NCBI GenBank assembly: GCA_021793405.1
Contig: JAJYSV010000003.1
Location: 1-64,000, forward strand
Length of the DNA stretch: 64,000 nucleotides
Source of the DNA: Acidobacteriota bacterium
GTDB lineage: Bacteria; Acidobacteriota; Terriglobia; Terriglobales; Acidobacteriaceae
Reading direction: 5' to 3'
Shown here: one piece after another, positions 53,871 through 63,044 of the stretch
Layout: every line of letters begins with the position of its first letter
How positions within the stretch are numbered: the first letter of the stretch is position 1
Notes under the pieces: model-generated
Database searches by the model: none
What the model saw: the letters and a program-made list of their open reading frames with translations, nothing else
Told to the model about the DNA's origin: nothing
Translations under genes and position numbers: made by a program

Positions 53871-54385
53871 CACCCGCTCTGATTTTGGCGTGCGGCAACC
53901 CCCTGCGAGGCGATGATGGCCTTGGCGGTTGGATGGCTGCGCAGGTTCAGGAGAAATTCACCCGCTCCCAGGTAGAAGTGGTGGCGTCGCAGCAGTTCAC
54001 GCCGGAGTTGGCTGAGCCCATCAGCACAGCCGACACGGTGATCTTCCTCGACTGCTCGGCAAAAGAAGAGCCTGGGAAGGTTTCCTTGCAGGCGATGGCG
54101 CCCGCCGAGAAGCTTCCTCGACTGATCAGCCACCACATGCATCCTGCCACCCTGCTGCGGCTTTCTCAGGAACTGTATGGAAGAATTCCGCGGCATGCCT
54201 ATCTCATCACGGTCGGCGGAAAGTCGTTCAAGATGGGATCGCAGCTGAGCGACGCTGTCCGCGATGCGGGACCCGCGGTTCTGACGCTGGTCGATGAGAT
54301 CGTGCAAGGAGCGAATACGCTGCGATGGAACCTGCCAGGCTCGGAACAATTGCTGGTGGACGAGTCCGAACTCACGACCGTTTGA
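53867..54385 (+). CDS. hoxW: [NiFe]-hydrogenase maturation protease (HoxW/HyaD family)
   Basis: This 172-residue enzyme removes the C-terminal extension of HoxH after nickel insertion. The family start ILACGNPLRGDDGLGGWMA carries the metal-binding acidic residue in GDDGLG. FLDCSAKEE contains the second acidic residue, and HHMHPATLL the metal-binding histidines. The ATG at 53867 overlaps the hoxH stop. General hyp maturation genes are not in this window and must lie elsewhere. Confidence 0.9.
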   Translation: MTPALILACGNPLRGDDGLGGWMAAQVQEKFTRSQVEVVASQQFTPELAEPISTADTVIFLDCSAKEEPGKVSLQAMAPAEKLPRLISHHMHPATLLRLSQELYGRIPRHAYLITVGGKSFKMGSQLSDAVRDAGPAVLTLVDEIVQGANTLRWNLPGSEQLLVDESELTTV

Positions 54386-54401
54386 TAGACTGAGCAGGCG
54401 G

Positions 54402-54476
54402 GCGGGAGTAGCTCAATGGTAGAGTAGCGGCTTCCCAAGCCGTTGGTTGCGGGTTCGATCCCCGTCTCCCGCTCCA
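54402..54476 (+). tRNA. tRNA-Gly (anticodon CCC)
   Basis: The cloverleaf closes fully. Acceptor GCGGGAG pairs with CTCCCGC, the D arm is GCTC/GAGT, the anticodon stem GCGGC pairs with GCCGT around the loop TTCCCAA, and the T arm GCGGG-TTCGATC-CCCGT has the conserved TTCGA. The anticodon is CCC, which reads GGG. CCA is encoded at 54474-54476 after discriminator T. The gene lies 16 bases after hoxW. Confidence 0.95.
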
Positions 54477-54557
54477 GCAGAATCCCTGTCTTCGCAGCCC
54501 GAAAATTCTTCCTTCTTCGTTCCCGTATTATGGGCTATGACAAAAGGGGAGATATCC

Positions 54558-55691
54558 ATGCGCACGCTAGCTGTTTGTTTACTTGCGGGAACGCTTTGGT
54601 GCGGCGGTGCTCAGGCTCAGGATGTAACTGCCAACGCATGGGTTCTGGGGCCATTTGAACGTCCCGCGCACAGCGGACCCGTCCTCGTGCCCAACCCCGC
54701 ATCTGTTTTTATGGATCCGATTCGCAACGAAACGGTGCATTGGGAAGCGTTGCATACCTTCAATCCGGCGGCGATCGTACGGGATGGAAAAATCGACGTG
54801 CTGTATCGCGCGGAAGATAATACGGGCGCGATGGAAATCGGCGGGCACACATCCCGATTAGGCCTGGCAGTCAGCACCGATGGGATTCACTTCAGAAGGA
54901 AACCCGCGCCCGTTTTCTTTCCTGCTCGCGACTCGCAGATGCAACGAGAATGGCCCGGTGGAACCGAGGATCCGCGCATTGTCGAAACTGCGGATGGAAT
55001 GTATGTGCTCACGTACACGCAGTGGAATGGAAAGATCTGGCGGGTGGGCATCGCGACATCGCACGACTTGAATCACTGGACAAAATATGGGCCGATCTTT
55101 GCCGATGTGCCGGGCGGAAAATACGACCATCTGGCGTATAAATCCGCGGGTATCGTAACGCGGCTGTCCGGCGGAAAGTTAGTCGCCGCAAAAATCCACA
55201 ACAAATACTGGATGTATTGGGGGGAAGTAACAATCCGGTTAGCGACGTCAGACGATCTCATCCATTGGACGCCGGTGGAAGACGCGCACGGAAATTCTGT
55301 TGTGGTTCTTGCGCGCCGTCCCGGCCATTTCGATAGCGCCTTCCCTGAAATGGGACCACCACCGCTGCTCACCAAGAACGGAATTCTGGTGATCTACAAC
55401 GGGAAGAATGATGCGGCCGATGGAGATCCATCGCTGGGGCCGGGTGCTTACTCGGATGGGCAGGCTCTTTTCAGTACGGACGATCCGACAATACTGGTTG
55501 CCCAGACGGATCAGCCTTTCTTCAAGCCGGAAATGCCGTTTGAAAAGACCGGGCAGTACGCGGCTGGCACGACCTTTGCCGAGGGATTGGTTTTCTATAA
55601 AGGAAAATGGTTCTTGTACTATGGGTGCGCCGACTCCATGGTAGGAGTCGCCATTTCAACGGACAAGAACCCTGGACTGCATTCACAGTAG
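54558..55691 (+). CDS. exported GH130-like beta-mannoside phosphorylase/hydrolase
   Basis: GH130 enzymes cleave beta-mannosides by phosphorolysis or hydrolysis. The ATG at 54558 has AGGGGAG upstream and gives 377 residues with a signal peptide (LAVCLLAGTLWCGGAQAQ). The five-bladed propeller pattern is visible: HTFNPAAIVRDGKIDVLYRA, WPGGTEDPRIVETADGMYVL with the catalytic-type Glu-Asp pair, and the last blade GKWFLYYGCADSMVGVAIST. The signal peptide suggests an extracytoplasmic hydrolase rather than a cytoplasmic phosphorylase. It may be read through from the tRNA region. Confidence 0.87.
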   Translation: MRTLAVCLLAGTLWCGGAQAQDVTANAWVLGPFERPAHSGPVLVPNPASVFMDPIRNETVHWEALHTFNPAAIVRDGKIDVLYRAEDNTGAMEIGGHTSRLGLAVSTDGIHFRRKPAPVFFPARDSQMQREWPGGTEDPRIVETADGMYVLTYTQWNGKIWRVGIATSHDLNHWTKYGPIFADVPGGKYDHLAYKSAGIVTRLSGGKLVAAKIHNKYWMYWGEVTIRLATSDDLIHWTPVEDAHGNSVVVLARRPGHFDSAFPEMGPPPLLTKNGILVIYNGKNDAADGDPSLGPGAYSDGQALFSTDDPTILVAQTDQPFFKPEMPFEKTGQYAAGTTFAEGLVFYKGKWFLYYGCADSMVGVAISTDKNPGLHSQ

Positions 55692-55756
55692 AAGCCATCC
55701 CAGCGGTGATATGCTAGCCGTTCGCCGGTCTGTCGATCCCGATCTTCGGACATGGT

Positions 55757-58132
55757 CTACTGGATTTCAAGCCGCGCAAAGACAGGGATTTTGACCGCGT
55801 CCAAGACCAGCCAAAAGACGATAGCTGCCGCAAGTTCACATGCCAATACCGAGACGGGCAACGGCGCCATTGCGATTCCACGAGCGGCCAGCGTCGAAAT
55901 AATGAGGACGTCGGCTATCGAGGAAAGTATGAGCCATAGAGTCGGGCGCAATCCCCAGAGATGGCGGCGCGCGCGTATGGCGTAAATTGTGGCCTGGCTG
56001 CCATAGACGATTGCGACAACAGACATCGTCCTCAACGCTTCGATGTCGAGTCGGAGCTCGAACTTGCCCACGATTACAATTCCCGTGCAAAAGACCAGGA
56101 AGAATGCGCCCAAAATGACGGCCGCGCTTGTAATCCTGCCGATGTTCCAGGAGTTCGGCATCTCCGAGGGCCGCACTCGATCGGTTGTCAACGACATGGA
56201 CAGAAAGTCGCCGGTGATCATGACGATGACCATCAACATTGGAGTCAGTACGGCATGGCCCGTGATGAGCAGGCCGACCGCCAGCAGAAGCACCTGCACG
56301 ATTTTTTTGCTAACGGAGTTGAGGGTGTAGGAGAGAATGCGCTGGAACGTAATCCTGCCTTCTTTTACAGCGGCGACAATCCCGCCGAGTCCGGCTTCCG
56401 TGAGGACAACGCCCGCGGCGGATTTTGCGACGTCGGTCGCCGTCGATACAGCAATGCCGATCTGTGCCTGACGGAGCGCGGGTGCATCGTTGGCTCCATC
56501 CCCGCACATCCCCACTGTATGCCCGTTCTTCTGAAACGCTTTGACGAGGTTGAATTTTCCTTCAGGAAGAATGCCGGCGAAGACCGCAAAATCCTCCGGT
56601 TTGACTGCCTCGGGGATCGGTCCTGGCGGGCAAACGGCGCCGTGCAGTCCAACCGCGTGAGCAACGATTGCCGCAGTCGCCGGCGCGTCGCCGGTGACCA
56701 TGACGGTGCGCACGCCGAGGGCCTTCAACTCGGTAATGAGCGCAGTGGAGTCGGCGCGAGGCGGATCGCTGAGCGCGATGAAGCCAATCATCCGCATGGA
56801 GGCCGGAGCACCGGCGGCCACCGCCAGAACTCTGAAGCCTTGTTTTTCGAGTTCGTCGGCAATGGGAGAGGCAGCGGGATCAGATGCTGTAAGCCCGGCA
56901 ACGGCTGTATAGGCTCCCTTGACGATGCGCTCCTGGCCTCCGTTGGCCACTGTCGCTATTGCTTCCGAGGTCTTCTTAGCGGGGTCGAACGGCACAAACT
57001 TGTTCAGCTTCGGCAGGTCGGATACAGGCTTGTGCGACGCGGCGGACCGGATGGCTGCATCAACGGAATCCTGACCGCCGTCCGAGCTTGCTAGCGCAGC
57101 CAGTCCGAGAACGTGCCCCTCGTCGAAGCCCGTCATGGGCCGCACGCTGGTGACCGAGAGTTCGTTGCGGGTCAGCGTTCCCGTCTTGTCCGAGCACAAA
57201 ATGTTGATGGTTGCGGCTTCATCGACAGCAGTGAGTCGAGTTGGAAGTACGCCCAGCTTTGCGAGAGAGCGAGCTCCGAGCGCCGCCGCCAGCGTGAAGG
57301 TTGCCGGCAATGCCACCGGGATCGACGCCAGAACCGAGGTGAGCAACAAGGGAATGATCTCGCTCCACGGCATCGCATGGAAATAGGCATACGCTCCAAT
57401 GAGAAGGATAACGCCGCCATTGAAGAAGGAGAGGTTGCGCACGATCCGCAGCACAGCTTTCTGCTGGGAGCTGACAACGTGCGCGGTGCGGACAAGTTCC
57501 GCGGTACGGCCGAATTTGGTGTGAATGCCGGTAGCTGTCACGACTGCCGTTGCTTCGCCGCGCCGCACGAGTGCACCGGCATAGGTGTCCACCCCGGCGC
57601 CGGCTTCGATGGGCAGAGATTCGCCGGTGAGCATCGATTGGTCAAGCAGAACAGACCCATCGATAAGGTGCACATCGGCTGCAACCACGCCGCCGAGCGA
57701 CAACTTCACGACATCGCCACGCACCAGCTCCGCGGCCGGGATTGTCTTCCAGGCTCCATCGCGACGGACAGAAGCATTCAGGGCGAGACGCGATTTCAAG
57801 GCAGCGAGCGTAGCCTGAGCGCGACTCTCCTGGAAATAGGCCAGAGCTGCATTGAAGACGAGCAGGCCAGCAATGACCGCAGCCTCGAGGTCTTTATGAA
57901 GCACAATTTGCAGCACGATGGCAGCTTCGAGCAACCAGGGAACAGGCGCCCAGAACTTGGTCAACGCATTCCGAAGCGGATGCGCGGAGGTATCCGGCAT
58001 TGCATTTGGCCCGTCCTTTTCCAGACGGCTCTGTGCCTCAGCGCTGGCGAGTCCGTTCGACGAAATATTCTGTGCCGGCATGGCAGGTGGGCTGGTTGGC
58101 GCAACCGCGACAGGATGATCGGTGGTCATCAT
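55757..58132 (-). CDS. plasma-membrane type proton-pumping P-type ATPase (P3A)
   Basis: The 791-residue protein resembles plant and fungal H+-ATPases. It has the actuator motif DQSMLTGESLP near residue 168, the phosphorylation motif CSDKTGTLTRNEL near 312, the nucleotide-domain KGAYTAVAGL, and the hinge MCGDGANDAPALRQAQIG. Around ten transmembrane helices are expected. The N-terminus is Ala/Pro/Ser-rich, and there is no long C-terminal autoinhibitory tail like that of the plant enzymes. Proton export is the likely function, by family. It is convergent with the GH130 gene and divergent from korA2. Confidence 0.9.
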   Translation of the reverse strand: MMTTDHPVAVAPTSPPAMPAQNISSNGLASAEAQSRLEKDGPNAMPDTSAHPLRNALTKFWAPVPWLLEAAIVLQIVLHKDLEAAVIAGLLVFNAALAYFQESRAQATLAALKSRLALNASVRRDGAWKTIPAAELVRGDVVKLSLGGVVAADVHLIDGSVLLDQSMLTGESLPIEAGAGVDTYAGALVRRGEATAVVTATGIHTKFGRTAELVRTAHVVSSQQKAVLRIVRNLSFFNGGVILLIGAYAYFHAMPWSEIIPLLLTSVLASIPVALPATFTLAAALGARSLAKLGVLPTRLTAVDEAATINILCSDKTGTLTRNELSVTSVRPMTGFDEGHVLGLAALASSDGGQDSVDAAIRSAASHKPVSDLPKLNKFVPFDPAKKTSEAIATVANGGQERIVKGAYTAVAGLTASDPAASPIADELEKQGFRVLAVAAGAPASMRMIGFIALSDPPRADSTALITELKALGVRTVMVTGDAPATAAIVAHAVGLHGAVCPPGPIPEAVKPEDFAVFAGILPEGKFNLVKAFQKNGHTVGMCGDGANDAPALRQAQIGIAVSTATDVAKSAAGVVLTEAGLGGIVAAVKEGRITFQRILSYTLNSVSKKIVQVLLLAVGLLITGHAVLTPMLMVIVMITGDFLSMSLTTDRVRPSEMPNSWNIGRITSAAVILGAFFLVFCTGIVIVGKFELRLDIEALRTMSVVAIVYGSQATIYAIRARRHLWGLRPTLWLILSSIADVLIISTLAARGIAMAPLPVSVLACELAAAIVFWLVLDAVKIPVFARLEIQ

Positions 58133-58709
58133 TTCTCCATGGGGGGGGTGCTCTTTGCATTGCGTGTATTTCAGGACTCGTAACCCTCATTACTCCTTAA
58201 GCGAAGTGCTTGCGACTGTATCGAATTGCACACTTTTCAGAATGAATCCACATACCCGGATAGGTTGCGTACCGATTTCCCCGATGCACGGCTCCGCGCC
58301 AAATACGTGTTTCAGTTCCTGTTCTACAACCCTGTCAGAGCAGAAGGCAATGAGACGCGCGCCTGTTCGTCATTCGGCAGGCCTTCGCCAGCTAGCCGTT
58401 GTCTCGCGTCTACGTGTCAAGTCCCGGTTCCAGAGATTCTTTGGATGTCCGTACGGCGATAGGCTTGATTCGTCGTGAGCAGCACAATGCCGTGCAGCTG
58501 AATACAACTTGTTCTCAATGGGTTTCCAGCCTGTTGAAACGACTGTTGACCGTTTTATAGGGCAGAGGCTACGATGGCACACAGATTCGAAGAGATCGTT
58601 GCGATCCGCACTTTCGGGTAGTTCGGACCGACCGTAGAATCCTGGTATTCGAGATATTTTGTTCGCGCAGAAGGCTTGGAAACGATATGAGCCAGATTGG
58701 GAGATTTGC
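58133..58709. other. divergent intergenic region, ATPase gene to second korA
   Basis: About 577 bases contain no reading frame that looks like protein. A candidate promoter for korA (58546-58575) is the only signal I can name. The size suggests regulatory sequences for both divergent genes or the remains of a lost gene. Confidence 0.5.
58546..58575 (+). promoter_or_regulatory. candidate promoter of the second korAB pair
   Basis: TTGACC at 58546-58551 and TACGAT at 58570-58575 are separated by 18 bases, 135 bases ahead of the korA start. This is a motif match only. Confidence 0.33.
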
Positions 58710-60488
58710 ATGAGTGAGTCCTTTGTTGTAGGGATCGGAGGCGCCGCCGGTCAGGGTGTGGCCACCCCCGGCGACATTTTCGCCAAGATTTTCAGCCGCC
58801 GCGGGCTTCATCTGAATGCGTACAACGCTTATCAATCCATCATCCGCGGCGGCCATACCTTTCTGACGATTCGCACCGGGCCGCAGAAAATCTCCAATAC
58901 CGGCGATCATCTCGACCTGCTGATCCCGCTCAATCAGGACACGATGGACCGTCATCTTCGGCTGCTGACCGCCGGAGGCGCGTGCCTGTACAACGCGGAT
59001 CTGATTCAGCCTGGCACGCCTGCGGAGGGAGTGCAGCTCTGCCCCATGCCGGTGTCGAAAATGGCCGACATTACCCGCAATAAGGTCGGGCAAAACACTC
59101 TGGCCATTGGCGCCGCCGTCAACATGATGGGCATTGGATTTTCCGTACTGGAGGGCGTCCTCGCCGAGCAGTTCCGCAAGAAGGACAAGGCGGTGATTGA
59201 TGAAAATATCCATCTGGCGCGTACCGGGTATGAGTATGCCAGCAAAAACTTCCAGGCTTTGGCATGGCCGCTGCCGATGACAGACGCACGCTATGCGGTG
59301 CTCAGCGGCAACATCGCCATGGCGATGGGAGGCGCGGCGGCAGGAGTGAAATTCTACTCGGCGTATCCGATGAGTCCGGCGACCGGGGTGCTGCACTGGA
59401 TGGCTTCGCACGCACGTCAAGCGGAAATCATGGTGCGCCAGGTGGAGGATGAGATTGGCGTCGTGACCATGGCGATCGGCGCCGCGCACGCGGGTGTTCG
59501 CGCCATGTGCGCCACCTCCGGCGGCGGATTCGCGCTGATGAGCGAGGGCATGGGACTCTCGGCCCAGGCGGAGATTCCAATTGTTGTGATCGACTGCCAA
59601 CGTGCTGGCCCTTCGACTGGCGTGCCCACAAAAACCGAGCAGGGCGATCTTTGGCAGATGCTGGGCGCGGGCTTTGGCGACTATCCCAAGGTGATTGCCG
59701 CTCCGCTCGACATTGCCGATTGCTTCAAGTTGATCCCAGAGATGTTCAATCTCACCGATCGCTTCCAGTGTCCGGGAATCGTGCTCTGCGATCTACTGCT
59801 TTCTGAAGGCCGTCTGAGCGTCGATCCGAAGGAACTGGACTTCAATCCCGTCATTGATCGCGGCGAAATGATCACGTCGAATGGGACCGGCGACCACGAA
59901 CCGTACAAGCGATACAAAATCACTGAAAGCGGAGTATCCCCACGCGCCATTCCTGGACTGCCAGGTTACACCCACGTTGTCTCCAGCGACGAACACGATG
60001 AAGACGGAGTGCTGATCAGCGACGAGTACACCAACGCGGGCAAGCGCCGAGCGATGATGGAAAAACGTATGCGCAAGATGGACGGTATCGCCGCCTCGGT
60101 TCCGCCGCCCAAACTGCATGGTCCCGCTGATGCCGACGTGACCCTGATTGGGTGGGGGTCCACGCACGGCGTGATCCATGAGGCGTGCGAACTGCTGCGG
60201 GAAGCAGGTATCTCCGCGAATCATCTGGCCATACGCTGGCTAGTGCCGCTGCATGGAGACGCGATCCTCGATCTGCTGCGGGGCGCGCGCCACACGATCA
60301 TCGTGGAGAACAATTTCAGTGGCCAGTTCGCTCGCTATCTGCGCAGTGAAACGAGCTTTGTTCCTGACGGGAACATTCGCAAATACGACGGAGAGCCCTT
60401 TGCGCCGCACCACATTGTGGAAGCAGTCAAAGAGCAACTCGCAGGCAAGACGAAGCTCTCTGTGCCGGCGCACGAAATCATGGTGTAG
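58710..60488 (+). CDS. korA: 2-oxoacid:ferredoxin oxidoreductase, fused gamma-alpha subunit (second set)
   Basis: This is a second, diverged copy of the alpha-gamma subunit. The 592-residue protein starts at the ATG at 58710 with GGGAG nearby. The gamma domain comes first (VVGIGGAAGQGVATPGDIF, then AYQSIIRGGHTFLTIRTG). The alpha domain follows from about residue 195 (LSGNIAMAMGGAAAGVKFYS, AYPMSPATGVLHWMASHA, CATSGGGFALMSEGMGLSAQ). The C-terminal part includes VTLIGWGSTHGVIHEACELL. It probably acts on a different 2-oxoacid from the first set. The beta subunit lies 77 bases downstream. Confidence 0.9.
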   Translation: MSESFVVGIGGAAGQGVATPGDIFAKIFSRRGLHLNAYNAYQSIIRGGHTFLTIRTGPQKISNTGDHLDLLIPLNQDTMDRHLRLLTAGGACLYNADLIQPGTPAEGVQLCPMPVSKMADITRNKVGQNTLAIGAAVNMMGIGFSVLEGVLAEQFRKKDKAVIDENIHLARTGYEYASKNFQALAWPLPMTDARYAVLSGNIAMAMGGAAAGVKFYSAYPMSPATGVLHWMASHARQAEIMVRQVEDEIGVVTMAIGAAHAGVRAMCATSGGGFALMSEGMGLSAQAEIPIVVIDCQRAGPSTGVPTKTEQGDLWQMLGAGFGDYPKVIAAPLDIADCFKLIPEMFNLTDRFQCPGIVLCDLLLSEGRLSVDPKELDFNPVIDRGEMITSNGTGDHEPYKRYKITESGVSPRAIPGLPGYTHVVSSDEHDEDGVLISDEYTNAGKRRAMMEKRMRKMDGIAASVPPPKLHGPADADVTLIGWGSTHGVIHEACELLREAGISANHLAIRWLVPLHGDAILDLLRGARHTIIVENNFSGQFARYLRSETSFVPDGNIRKYDGEPFAPHHIVEAVKEQLAGKTKLSVPAHEIMV

Positions 60489-60565
60489 AGACAACGATAT
60501 AGAACGCTGTGTGGTAGCAGAACGGCACGAAAATTTATCGCTTCCGTATAAAGGAGAACCGAACA

Positions 60566-61465
60566 ATGGCGACCGAAACTGTAGTGGCTCCCAAAGCAAT
60601 TACGATGGCGGATTACAAAGGGAGGGTCGATCCCGATTGGTGTCCGGGTTGCGGCGATTTTGGCGTGCTCGCCGCCGTGCAAAAGGCGCTGGTCGAGCTG
60701 CAGATACCGAAGCATGAGGTGGCCACGATCAGCGGCATCGGATGCTCATCGAATTTTCCCGGCTTCATCGAGACCTATGGCATGCACACGTTGCATGGCC
60801 GGTCTCTGCCCGTAGCCACAGGGATGAAGCTCGCGAACCACGCCATGACCGTGCTGGTGACAGGCGGAGACGGAGATGGATTCGGCATCGGCTGCAACCA
60901 CTTCGTGCATACAATTCGCCGCAACGTCGACCTGACCTATATCGTGATGGACAACCAGATTTATGGGCTGACCACCGGCCAGACGTCGCCCACCAGCCGT
61001 ATTGGCATGAAGACGAAGAGCATGCCTTATGGGAATATTGAGACGCCGCTGAGTCCGGTTGCGCTGGCGCTGGCCGCTGGGGCTACGTTTGTTGCGCGCG
61101 GTTTCAGCGGCGACCAGAAGCACCTGACCGAGCTGATCAAGCTGGGTATCGAGCACAAGGGATTTTCGTTCATCGACGTTTTCAGCCCATGCGTCACCTA
61201 CAACCACGACAACACGTTCCAGTGGTTTCGTCCGCGGGTAAAGAAGCTCGAAGACAATCCGGAGTATGATTCGACCGACTGGGCGATGGCGATGGAGAAA
61301 TCTGTGATTTGGGGAGAGGAGATTCCGATCGGGAAATTCTTCGAGCGGACCGATCTGCCCACGCTGCACGGCGCAGAGCCCGTTCTAAATTCGGGGCCGC
61401 TTGTCCACCAGAACAACCGTATCCCAGCTGAGATTGCCCAGGGGTTCGTTCAGGAATTGATGTAG
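60566..61465 (+). CDS. korB: 2-oxoacid:ferredoxin oxidoreductase, TPP-binding beta subunit (second set)
   Basis: This 299-residue partner of the preceding korA has WCPGCGDFGVLAAVQKALVE near residue 24, ISGIGCSSNFPGFIETYG, and the TPP motif VTGGDGDGFGIGCNHFVHTI followed by MDNQIYGLTTGQTSPTS. VFSPCVTYNHDNTFQW near 210 has the last cluster cysteine. AAGGAG ends 9 bases before the ATG. Its length is the classical one; the first-set beta subunit is longer. Confidence 0.92.
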   Translation: MATETVVAPKAITMADYKGRVDPDWCPGCGDFGVLAAVQKALVELQIPKHEVATISGIGCSSNFPGFIETYGMHTLHGRSLPVATGMKLANHAMTVLVTGGDGDGFGIGCNHFVHTIRRNVDLTYIVMDNQIYGLTTGQTSPTSRIGMKTKSMPYGNIETPLSPVALALAAGATFVARGFSGDQKHLTELIKLGIEHKGFSFIDVFSPCVTYNHDNTFQWFRPRVKKLEDNPEYDSTDWAMAMEKSVIWGEEIPIGKFFERTDLPTLHGAEPVLNSGPLVHQNNRIPAEIAQGFVQELM

Positions 61466-61502
61466 CAATCAGTTCGCCAGGGGCGAGAAGAGAAAGCCAT
61501 CA

Positions 61503-62966
61503 CTACACGGCTGTTACATTGTTAGCCGCTTCGAGTCTGCGTACGACACGCTGCTGCCCCAGGCAGAGCATCACCGCAAAGAGGCTGGGCGCAACTGCCT
61601 GGCCGGTGAGTACAACCCGGGCTCCGTTGATCAGCGCACCCGCCTTGATCCCTTTTTCCGCCGCAAAGGCGCGCAGCAGCTCTTCCGTGGAGGCTTCCGT
61701 ATAGGTCTCCACCGCGGCATATCGGTGTCCGAGTTCGGCCAGCATGTGCCGAACAGAGCTGTCGGCCAAATATTTTTTTACCGCAGCGTCGTCCATGGAA
61801 AATTCGTCGCCAAAATACGCCAGAAATGCGGAAGAAAAATCCTTCAAACTGCGGGCACGCGGCTGCAATAAAGCTATAGTTGTAAGAATTTCCTCGCGGC
61901 CGCGCGAGGGCTGGTACTGTACCTGGCGCCACTCGTCTTCAATCAACGGAAGCAGGCGGGTGGGGTCGTAGGCGCGGATGTATTCGGTGTTGTACCAGGC
62001 AAGCTTTTCATTGTTGAAAACGGCGTTGGAATGGGCAATTCCGTCGAGCGAAAACATCTGGATCAGTTCGTCTGTCGAGAAGATCTCGCGGTCGGGACCG
62101 TCGGGCCGCTTGGCCGCGTCGCCCGGACTCCAGCCCAGCAGCGCGAGAAAATTTCGAAAGGCCTCCGGGACGATTCCCATCTCCTTATACGCCATGACGC
62201 TGGTGGCGCCGTGGCGTTTGGAGAGACGCGTTTTGTCCGGCCCTAGAATCAGCGGCAGGTGGGCGAAAACGGGTAGGGAAGCGCCCAGCGCCTGATACAG
62301 CAGGACTTGCTTGGGAGTGTTGGAGAGATGGTCCGCGCCGCGAATGATGTGCGTCATCCGCATGTCCAGATCATCGACCACCACGCTCAAGTGGTAGGTT
62401 GGGATGCCGTCGGAGCGCAGCAGAACGAAGTCTTCCAGTTCCGCGTTGGAAAATTCCATGGGTCCGAACACAGCATCTTCGAATGTAGTCGCGCCGTCGC
62501 GGGGAACCACAAAGCGGACAACGGCTCGCTCACCCTGCTCAAGCCGTCGCGCTGCTTCCGCCCGCGAAATGCCGCGGCAACGGCCATCGTAGCGAGGCAC
62601 GCTGCCGGCTTCTGTTGCGGAGGCGCGCCGCTGCTCCAACTCTTCGCGGGTGCAAAAGCAGTGGTAGGCGTGGCCAGTTTCGAGCAGCGCGGCGGCAGCC
62701 TTCGCGTAGAGATCCAAGCGCTGGGATTGATAGAAGGGACCTTCGTCCCAATCCATGCCCAGCCAGCGCAGGCCCTCCAGAATGCCGGTAACCATGTCGG
62801 CGGAGGAGCGTTCAAAATCGGTGTCCTCGATGCGAAGGACGAAGGCGCCGCCGGCATGACGTGCGAACAGCCAGCTAAACAGAGCCGTGCGAGCGCCGCC
62901 CACATGCAGAAATCCGGTCGGAGAAGGGGCGAACCGGACGCGAGTCGAGGAATAGGAAGGGTTCAT
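61503..62966 (-). CDS. gltX: glutamate--tRNA ligase
   Basis: This enzyme charges tRNA-Glu with glutamate. I chose the ATG at 62966, giving MNPSYSSTRVRFAPSPTG and 487 residues; the upstream start at 62999 is less likely. The HIGH-type motif is in PSPTGFLHVGGARTALFSWL, and the KMSKS-type motif is DKTRLSKRHGATSV near residue 245. A cysteine pair in YHCFCTREELEQRR matches the zinc-binding or former zinc-binding region. The C-terminal anticodon-binding domain is present. It converges with korB. Confidence 0.95.
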   Translation of the reverse strand: MNPSYSSTRVRFAPSPTGFLHVGGARTALFSWLFARHAGGAFVLRIEDTDFERSSADMVTGILEGLRWLGMDWDEGPFYQSQRLDLYAKAAAALLETGHAYHCFCTREELEQRRASATEAGSVPRYDGRCRGISRAEAARRLEQGERAVVRFVVPRDGATTFEDAVFGPMEFSNAELEDFVLLRSDGIPTYHLSVVVDDLDMRMTHIIRGADHLSNTPKQVLLYQALGASLPVFAHLPLILGPDKTRLSKRHGATSVMAYKEMGIVPEAFRNFLALLGWSPGDAAKRPDGPDREIFSTDELIQMFSLDGIAHSNAVFNNEKLAWYNTEYIRAYDPTRLLPLIEDEWRQVQYQPSRGREEILTTIALLQPRARSLKDFSSAFLAYFGDEFSMDDAAVKKYLADSSVRHMLAELGHRYAAVETYTEASTEELLRAFAAEKGIKAGALINGARVVLTGQAVAPSLFAVMLCLGQQRVVRRLEAANNVTAV

Positions 62967-63044
62967 AGGATGGAGGGCCAAGCTCTTATCGTAGAGCATT
63001 CGCAGGAATCATGACACAAAGACGAGTGATGCAGCGGTGACCAT

